Assembly: GCA_021018815.1 (NCBI GenBank)
Contig: JAITYX010000009.1
Location: forward strand, 10,232,501-10,296,500
Source: Talinum fruticosum
Lineage: Eukaryota; Streptophyta; Magnoliopsida; Caryophyllales; Talinaceae
Length of the DNA stretch: 64,000 nt
Direction: 5' to 3'
A program made the translations under genes and the position numbers. The notes beneath the pieces were generated by a model that saw only the letters and a program-made list of their open reading frames with translations, did not search any database and was not told the DNA's origin. Below, piece after piece: positions 58,871-64,000 of this stretch (positions within the stretch are counted from its first letter, which is position 1; each line of letters opens with the position of its first letter).

Positions 58871-59093
58871 CCTGGAAGTTGCGTTGGAAAGTGTAGCGGA
58901 GTTCGGGGTCGATTTCGGAGAGAGAATCATCGAGTTCGTCAATGGCGGAGGACTTCTTTCGAGGAACATGCATGGTGGGAGTGGTTCCGGGCTGGCTAGT
59001 GACCTTAAGCTTAGCATCTTTGAATTTTTCGGAAGGCTTTTCTTCGTCTCTCCATGGCGCCGATGACAGCAATTGCTTCTTCATCTTCCCCAT
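43527..59093 (-). CDS. Conserved small plant protein gene, three exons, 14.9-kb first intron
   Basis: Exons on the minus strand are 58872-59093, 43852-43965 and 43527-43600, all with GT/AG borders. The predicted protein is about 136 residues, with a basic start (MGKMKKQLLSSAPWR), an acidic centre (AIDELDDSLSEIDPELRY), a conserved-looking core (TVVKPLPPAMAYNVSRNLSF) and a charged end (GLGQEEKVRRVR). No membrane segment, signal peptide or known domain is evident. I do not recognise it with confidence and give no function. Exon 2 as written ends in phase 0, whereas exon 3 is open only in the frame needing one more base: exon 2 carries five Ts before its donor where six would restore the reading. 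This is either a sequence error or a real frameshift that ends the protein four codons into exon 3. Intron 1 contains Copia element III and a hAT-like element. Confidence 0.72.
43601..43851 (-). other. Intron 2 of the host gene
   Basis: 251 bases, GTAAGC...AACAG, AT-rich, with no features of note. Confidence 0.65.
43852..43965 (-). CDS. Exon 2 of the host gene
   Basis: The acceptor is TTGTTCAG and the donor GTAAGC. The exon is 114 bases. Only one frame is open and it reads FLQRVFSIDTVVKPLPPAMA, then a NVSRNLSFLTRIFTQF end. It joins exon 1 in phase 0. The T run at 43853-43857 appears one base short relative to the frame of exon 3. Confidence 0.75.
43966..45553 (-). other. Intron 1, distal part (non-TE)
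   Basis: AT-rich intronic sequence. Short segments (for example CCTAGTTGTACAACATAG at about 44877) recur near 55648, so parts of the intron are internally repeated. Two open frames here (44105-44404 and 45158-45430) show no family features. Confidence 0.5.
45554..46502. mobile_element. hAT-like non-autonomous element in intron 1
   Basis: A 949-bp unit flanked by the 8-bp direct repeat CATAGAAC (45546-45553 and 46503-46510), part of a 10-bp match. The ends are TAGGGTTG and, on the opposite strand, TAGGAGCG, short imperfect hAT-type termini. The subterminal parts are rich in GAGCCGAGC/AGCTTG words. It has no transposase. Confidence 0.55.
46069..46311. repeat. About 120-bp tandem duplication in the hAT-like element
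   Basis: Two copies of a unit starting GTCTCAAGCATAGTCACTAG (about 46069 and 46187) and ending AAAGCAGATGGCAGGG. Confidence 0.8.
46533..47783 (+). repeat. 5' LTR of Copia element III
   Basis: Starts TGAAGACTCA, ends GCAAACCTTC. TATA box at 47364. It aligns with 53050-54415 but is about 110 bases shorter. It contains a short internal duplication of AGGGTTGTTTGTTTCCATTT (47138 and 47208). Confidence 0.85.
47364..47371 (+). promoter_or_regulatory. TATA box of the 5' LTR, Copia III
   Basis: CCGATTATAAATAGAAGTC, equivalent to 28301 in element II. Confidence 0.55.
47784..49200 (+). pseudogene. Gag of Copia III, broken
   Basis: Alignable with element II gag from the first codons on. ECDSKEHIVKDY near 48648-48690 is the zinc knuckle with its last Cys changed to Tyr. 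The following KRRNGVKKKEERRKKKK-like stretch is expanded by AGAAGAA repeats. A YFLNFSKHDLARYIFTLEQK segment (about 48870-48935) matches the acidic tail region. Many frameshifts. Confidence 0.8.
49465..50215 (+). pseudogene. Integrase remnant and reverse transcriptase of Copia III, broken
   Basis: A few residues of integrase (VVERKN, around 49468) join straight to RT. RT pieces are KLYQTDVECVFLNGYIQEEV (about 49730-49790), YVDDTIF (about 49988-50008) and MSMMRELNFFLEWEIKQE. A 39-bp tandem duplication (GGGATATAATCAAG at 49588 and 49627) adds to the damage. Confidence 0.8.
50370..50812 (+). pseudogene. RNase H of Copia III, broken
   Basis: Blocks equivalent to those at 33540-34020: KVDRKSTRGARACQFLG, AIPMKCDNQSAINITKNPVQ, HSKTKHIKVKYHFLRD and FQLANIFTKPPSEHS, with frameshifts and a missing active-site part near 50500. 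Confidence 0.75.
51192..51199 (+). promoter_or_regulatory. Internal TATA box before the extra 3' ORF, Copia III
   Basis: TACCTATAAATAGCC, 144 bases upstream of the ATG at 51343. It is the counterpart of 34419-34426 in element II. Confidence 0.55.
51343..52660 (+). pseudogene. Extra 3' ORF of Copia III (MPKRG protein), broken
   Basis: Starts MPKRGSVVEGGFATKKARTR. YPELVLEFNRDISSKDN (about 51565-51620) and KENPNTTVFKVLFYILEGYE (about 51845-51905) match element II. The frame then continues through IFAQFQVELPNDPNKFLEPL to a stop at about 52079, with later Ser-rich fragments. Duplicated bases near 51720-51810 and frameshifts break the gene. Confidence 0.65.
53035..53049 (+). other. Polypurine tract of Copia III
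   Basis: CAAAAAGGGAGAGAT just before the 3' LTR. Confidence 0.7.
53050..54415 (+). repeat. 3' LTR of Copia element III
   Basis: Starts TAAAGACTCG (TG mutated to TA) and ends AACCTTCGA, followed by the GAGAT duplication. Confidence 0.8.
54465..55625. repeat. Intron 1 duplication, copy 1
   Basis: About 1.1 kb that aligns in direct orientation with 57635-58605. Shared anchors include CTCAAATACTCATAA near 54570 and 57725, and AATTGCC plus CATTATGCAGG near 55085 and 58143. Diverged by many substitutions and indels. Confidence 0.75.
55253..55380. repeat. Short tandem duplication in intron 1
   Basis: GGAACAGGTATGTGGTTG...GAGCATTAAATTTTCACTCATTCAG occurs twice; the left copy has extra CGTGGTTG units. 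Confidence 0.75.
55675..55990. repeat. About 160-bp tandem duplication in intron 1
   Basis: TTCATATTCCAAAATTAGGA and TTCATATTCCAAAATCAGGA (55704, 55859) begin similar blocks, each ending with a CAGGGGGCAGTAATTGC sequence. Confidence 0.75.
55991..57634 (-). other. Intron 1, middle part
   Basis: AT-rich intronic sequence. It holds short repeats of CTCCTTCCCCAAGTAAC/CTCCTTCTCCAAGCAAC at 56302-56440 and a compound microsatellite (56854-56934). No exon-like frame seen. Confidence 0.5.
56854..56934. repeat. (TCTA)n ... (TAGA)n(GA)n compound microsatellite
   Basis: TCTA units (56854-56882) face TAGA units (56889-56901) across a short loop, followed by about 16 GA units. The two tetranucleotide runs can pair as a hairpin. 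Confidence 0.9.
57635..58605. repeat. Intron 1 duplication, copy 2
   Basis: Direct-orientation partner of 54465-55625, about 3.1 kb away. Confidence 0.75.
58606..58871 (-). other. Start of intron 1, with (CT)n next to the donor site
   Basis: On the minus strand the donor GTTCCT runs straight into a CT repeat (GA on the plus strand, 58841-58867). No other feature. Confidence 0.6.
58872..59093 (-). CDS. Exon 1 of the host gene
   Basis: The ATG at 59093-59091 is preceded by a GA-rich leader. The exon is 222 bases (74 codons) and ends TTCCAG before the donor GTTCCT. It encodes the basic start, a KDAKLKVTSQPGTTPTMHVP stretch and the acidic DDSLSEIDPELRYTFQRNFQ end. Codons look normal and no lesion is seen. 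Confidence 0.75.
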
Positions 59094-59930
59094 CTATCTC
59101 TCTCTCTCTCTCTCTCAGAGTGCCTCCGAAACTACTGCGACTAGGGTTGTAAGCGAAGGCCTCGTCTATCTCTGTCTCTGTGGTCTATCCTTCCGGGAAC
59201 AATCAAGTGACTAATGAGATAAGCTCTCGTTTTGGCGATCGGCTATTTCAAGTCTCTCACATAACTCTCAGGTTAAACATCCGTCCCTTCTAGTTATTTG
59301 AGTTTATCCGACGCTAAAAAGATCTCTAGTTACAAAATTTAATCCCGAATTTTCTTTCTATTTTGTCTTCGCTCAAATTTCTCTCAACCTTTATTAATGG
59401 TCCATTTAGGAATATAATTTATTTTTTACAAGATGGTCGCATTCCTCGATTTCTGAATAAATTAATTTAAATTATTAATTCGTCTTTAATTAGTGCTTTT
59501 TAAGTATAAAGGGCTAAATTTTTACTAATCAAGATCCATTTTCGCTAGTGCGACAACACCTAGCGTACATTCATTACATAATACTTAACAATCCTTATTT
59601 AAGATGCATTCTAGCAACAAATGAGCAATTGTATGCCTAACCCATTTGACATGATGTTGAGTCCAAAATTATGATATGCTTTATTCCTTTTACATCTTAT
59701 TTCATTCGTAATAATTATTAATTTAATTTATTTTATTTTATAGGAAGCGTAAAAAAATCCGAAAAGCAAAAAGAAAAACGAAAAATTGAAGGATTGGATC
59801 AAAGTTGCAAAATTGACCCTACACGTGCGCCCATTATCCCTCCTCCATCTGCTTTGGGCCCCCAAAACCACCCATCCACCGACCCACTTCATTCAGCTAA
59901 AACCTTCCAGGTTACCATAAACCCAAGCTC
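59094..59930 (-). promoter_or_regulatory. 5' UTR and promoter region of the host gene
   Basis: Directly upstream of the ATG is a GA repeat (59096-59117 as CT on the plus strand), then ACAACCCTAGTCG, a partial telo-box, at about 59143. No convincing TATA box was found, so the gene may have a TATA-less promoter. Sequence beyond about 59300 is AT-rich and unassigned. Confidence 0.4.
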
Positions 59931-62900
59931 TCCTCCTCCCACACTTACATGTCCCTCTCGACCCCCTTTTGCCTCCGAAAATGCGTCTCTCTCTAGAACC
60001 GAAACCCTAGCTATCTCTCCTTGTTCTTCACGCCTCTATCTCTCTCGTCACACTGCTTCCTCCACTCTTCTCTCCTTCTTCCATTCGGCCCTTCTAACCA
60101 AGAAACCCTAATCCTCCCTCTCTCATTCTTCGCCCTTGGTTAGGAATCCGAAGCCCACCACTCTCACCTCTCCTCTTCGATTCCCTCACGGCACCGGAGC
60201 ACCTTTGCTAGCCCGAGACTCTTTCTACATTACGTACTCTCTCTCTCTCCTCTCGTTATCCTATCGAACCCGAAGACTCCCCTCAACCTCGGCACTCGGT
60301 CTCTCTCTCACGGTACCGGACATTAACTCCTCATCAAACTCTATCTACAATCGGGAAAGATCACAAGAAGGAGTCGGAAGATGGAGCTATAAAAGGGAAG
60401 CAACGCGAAGGAAAGAAGGCAGTCGGCGAGCACCTGGTCCGAGGGCGAGCCGCGATTTCTCTTCTTCCATTTCTCGGTTCTTCAATTGAAAGTTTAGTTT
60501 AGTTTAGTTTTTAGTTTCTAAATTTTCATTTTAGGTTTTAATTTCCATTGTGTAAGCTAATTTCGTTTGAAAAAGTCTAGTAAAAAGTTTGGGGATGAGT
60601 TCGAATCGTGGAGTTTACATCCGCTAATTTGAAGGAATTGCCGCTCAATTTTCCTCTCTTCGGATTTGGTTATGTGCATGGTGGGTATAAATTTTAAACT
60701 TTGTTATATTTTTCAATTTTGCGCCTCCCTTACTTACCTCTCCCTCTCGACCCCCTTTTGCCTCCGAAAATGCCTCTCTCTCTCTAGAACTAGAAACCCT
60801 AGTTATCTCTCCTTGTTCTTCATGCATTTATCTCTCTCCTCACGCTGCTTCCTCCAGTCTCCTCTCCTTCTTCAATTCGGCCCTTCTAATCCTGCCTCTC
60901 TCATTCTTCGCCCTTGGTTAGGAATCCAAAGCCCACCACTCTCACTTCTCCTCTTCGTTTCCCTCACGGCACTGGAGCACCTTTGCTAGCCCGAGACTCT
61001 TGCTACTTTACGTGCTCTCTCTCTCCTCTCATTATCCTACTGCAGCTCGAAGACTCCCCTCAACCTCTAGCACTCGGTCTCTCTCTCACGGTACCGGACA
61101 TCAACTCCTCTTCAAACTCTATCTACAACCAGGAAGGATCATAAGAAAGAGTCCGAAGATAAAGCTATAAAGGGAAGTGATGACAAGCAAAGAAGGTAGT
61201 CGACGAGCACCGGTCCGAGGGCAAGCCGCGGTTTCTCTTCTTAAATTTCTTAGTTCTTCAATTCAAAGTTTAGTTTAGTTTCTACTTTCTAAATTTTCAT
61301 TTTAGGTTTTGATTTCCGTTGTGTAAGCTGATATCATTTTAAAAAGTCGAGTAATAAGTTTGGTGATGAGTTTAAATCTGGATTATAATTCGTGGAGTTT
61401 GCATCCGCGAATTTGAAGGAATTGCCGCTAAAATTTTCCTCTCTTCGATTTGGTTATGATTGGATATATATTTTAAACTTTGTTATAGTTTTCAATTTTC
61501 CTTCTTCCCTCACTTACCTCTCCCTCTCGACCCCCTTTTGCCTTCGAAAATGCCTCTCTCTCTCTAGAAATAGAAACCCTAGCTATCTCTCCCTGTTCTT
61601 CATGCCTCTATCTCTCTCTCCTCACGCTGCTTCCTCCACTCTCCTCTCCTTCTTCCATTCGGCCCTTCTAACCTAAAAACCCCATTCCTCTCTCTCTCGT
61701 TCTTCGCCCTTGGTTAGGAATCCGAAGCCCACCACTCTCACCTCTCCTCTTTGATTCCCTCACGGCACCGGAGCACCTTTGCTAGGCCGAGACTCTTGTT
61801 ACTTTACGTACTCTCTCTCTCCTCTCGTTATCCTATCGAACCCGAAGACTCCCCTAAACCTTCGGCACTCGGTCTCTGTTTCACGGCACCGGACATAAAC
61901 TCCTCTTCAAACTCTATCTACAAACGGGAAGGATCACAAGAAGGGGTCCGAAGATGAAGCTATAAAAGGGAAGCGATGGCAAGCAAAGAAGGAAATCGGT
62001 GAGCACCGGTCCGAGGGCAGGCCGCGATTTATCTTCTTCAATTTCTCGGTTCTTCAATTGAAAGTTTAGTTTAGTTTTTAGTTTCTAAATTTTCATTTTA
62101 GGTTTTGATTTCCGTTGTGTAATCTGATTTCGTTTGAAAAAGTCGAGTAATAAGTTTGGTGATGAGTTCGAATTTGGGTTGTAATTCTCCGGAACTTGCA
62201 TCCGCGAATTTGCGAAATTGCCGCTTAATTTTCCTCTCTTCGGATTTGGATATGTGCATGGTTGGGTATAAATTTTAAACTTTGTTATAGTTTTCAATTT
62301 TGGTCCTCCCTCACTTCCCTCTCCCTCTCAACCCCCTTTTGCCTCCGAAACGCCTCTTTCTCTCTAGAACCGAAACCCTAGCTATCTCTCCTTGTTCTTC
62401 ATGCCTCTATCTCTCTCCTCACGCTGCTTCCTCTGCTCTCATCTCCTTCTTCCATTCTCGCCCTTCTAAGCCGAAACCCTAATCCTCTCTTTCGTTCTTC
62501 GCCCTTGATTAGGAATCCGAAGCCCACCACTCTCACCTTTCCTCTTACGCCCTTCTTACTACTTTGCGTACTCTCTCTCTCTTCTTGTTATCCTACTAAA
62601 CCCAAAGACTCGCCCTCAACCTCGGCACTCGGTCTCTCTCTCACAGTAGCACACATTAACTCCTCTTCAAACGCTATCTACAACCGCGAAGGATCACAAG
62701 AAGGAGTCCGAAGATGAAGCTATAAAAGGGAAGTGATGAGAAGCAAAGAAGGCAGACGGTGAGTACTGATCTTAGGGCAAGCCGCGATTTCTCTTCTTCA
62801 ATTTCTCAATTCTTCAATTCAAATTTTAGTTTAGTTTTTAGTTTCTAAGTTTTCATTTTAGGTTTTGATTTCCTTTGTGTAATCTAATTTCGTTAGAAAA

Positions 62901-64000
62901 GTCGAGTAATAAGTTTTGTGATGAGTTCGAATCTGGGTTGTAATTCTGTGGAGTTTCCATCCATGAATTTGAAGCAATTGCCGCTCAATTTTCCTCTCTT
63001 CGGATTTGGTTATGTGCATGGTTGAATATATATTTTAAACTTTGTTATAGTTTTCAATTTTCCTACTCCTTCACTTAGCTTTTCCTCTCGACCCCTTTTG
63101 CCTCCGAAAACGCCTCTTTGTCTTTAGAACCGGAAACCCTAGCTATCTCTCCTTGTTCTTCACGCCTCTATCTTTCTCGTCACGATGCTTCCTCCACTCT
63201 CCTTTCCTTTTTCCATTTGGCCCTTCTAACCAGAAACCCTAATCCTCCCTCTCTCGTTCTTCGCCCTTGGTTAGAAATCCGAAGCCCACCTCTCTCACCT
63301 CTCATCTTCGGTTCCCTCACGGCACCGGAGCACTGTTGCTAGCCCGAGACTCTTGCTACTTTACATATTCTCTCTGTTCTCTCCTTATCCTATCGAACCC
63401 GAAGACTCCCTCTCAACCTTTGGCACTCGGTCTCTCTCTCACGGTACCGGACAACAACTCCTCTTCAACTCTATCTACGATCGGGAAGGAACACAAGAAG
63501 GAGTCCGAAGATGAAGCTATAAAAGGGAAGCGATGCCAAGGAAAGAAGGAAGTCGGCGAGCACCGATCTCGGGGCAAGCCGTGATTTCTCTTCTTCAATT
63601 TCTCAATTCTTCAACTCTTTAATTTAGTTTAGTTTTTAGTTTCTAAATTTTCATTTGAAGTTTTGATTTCCTTGGTGTAATCTGATTTCGTTAGAAAAAG
63701 TCAAGTAATAAGTTTTGTGACGAGTTCGAATCTGGGTTGTAATTCTCTAGAGTTTGCATCCGCGAATTTGAAGAAAATGCCGCTCAATTTTCCTCTCTTG
63801 GGATTTGGTTATGTGCATGGTTGGATATATATTTTAAACTTTGTTATAGTTTTCAATTTTCCTCCTCCCTCACTTAGCTCTCCCTTTCGACCCACTTTTG
63901 CCTCCGAAAACGCCTCTTTGTCTCTAGAACCGGAAACCCTAGCTATCTCTCCTTGTTCTTCACACCTCTATCACTTTCGTCACAATGCTTCCTCCATCTG
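59931..64000. repeat. Tandem repeat array, about 786-bp unit, at least five copies, continuing beyond the window
   Basis: The block GACCCCCTTTTGCC (or a near variant) recurs at 59960, 60749, 61529, 62330, 63090 and 63889, giving spacings of 789, 780, 801, 760 and 799. Each unit has a CT-rich part with AAACCCTAGCTATCTCTCC, a TATA-like GCTATAAAAGGGAAG, then AGTTTAGTTTAGTTTTTAGT and a downstream GAGTTCGAATCTGGGTTGTA. Units differ by substitutions and indels. Short open frames recur in each unit but shift and end differently, so no protein is supported. The first unit begins abruptly at about 59931-59945. Confidence 0.88.
60388..60395 (+). promoter_or_regulatory. TATA-like motif repeated in each array unit
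   Basis: GCTATAAAAGGGAAG in the first unit. The same motif (GCTATAAAGGGAAG in the second unit) occurs once per unit at about 61165, 61960, 62720 and 63518. It is followed by a short purine-rich stretch and a GAGCACCGGTCCGAGG block. Whether any unit is transcribed cannot be judged here. Confidence 0.4.

Noticed and set aside
59794..63584. Repeated short frames beginning MVRNPKPTTLTSP in successive units of the array
   Set aside because: The frames shift and end at different points in each unit and follow the repeat period. They reflect the repeated DNA, not a conserved protein.

Overview
The window is plant nuclear DNA, almost certainly from an angiosperm. It is AT-rich and made mostly of plant-type LTR retrotransposons: Tat-lineage Ty3/gypsy with a second RNase H, SIRE-like Ty1/copia, a gag-only Athila-like element, and a chromovirus-type solo LTR. 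MULE, Tourist and hAT-like DNA elements are also present, together with one spliced host gene. I see no rRNA, tRNA, CRISPR or bacterial operon structure. The species cannot be told from the sequence alone.

Layout, left to right. (1) 1-5303: a minus-strand Copia deletion derivative (element I) that has lost pol. It carries a Mutator-like element (762-2335) with long TIRs and a near-perfect 9-10 bp target duplication. (2) 5304-13061: the 3' end of a plus-strand Tat gypsy element (C). It holds an antisense plant-mobile-domain (PMD) gene remnant with its own TATA box, then a polypurine tract and a 3' LTR split by a 3.7 kb solo LTR. (3) 13062-26968: a minus-strand Tat element (A) with integrase, archaeal-type RNase H, RT/RNase H, a protease region, gag and leader. 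Its leader is interrupted by a young gag-only LTR element (19339-26731) with twin 2152-bp LTRs and perfect GGAAG duplications. (4) 26969-39883: the 5' LTR of A, split by a nearly full-length, degenerate Copia element II (27367-38270). (5) 39884-43190: the gag end of another minus-strand Tat element (B), holding a Tourist-like MITE, and ending in a GT/GA microsatellite. (6) 43527-59093: one host gene on the minus strand with three short exons (about 410 coding bases in all) and a 14.9 kb first intron. That intron holds a hAT-like element and Copia element III (46533-54415). (7) 59931-64000: an approximately 0.79-kb tandem repeat array that runs off the right end.

The insertions form a nest. 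A sits in B, and C abuts the broken integrase of A. The solo LTR sits in the LTR of C. The gag-only element and Copia II sit in the leader and LTR of A. The MULE sits in Copia I. Nearly all retrotransposon reading frames are broken by frameshifts or stops, so they are annotated as pseudogenes.

Three points stand out. Both major retrotransposon families carry an extra gene beside their 3' end with its own TATA box: an antisense PMD gene in Tat element C, and a sense-strand 'plant transposon protein'-like ORF in the Copia elements. The gag-only element is nearly unmutated in its LTRs yet has no pol, so it must have moved in trans. The host gene keeps a clear exon structure despite its TE-laden intron, but its exon 2 appears to lack one T in a homopolymer, which shifts the frame into exon 3.
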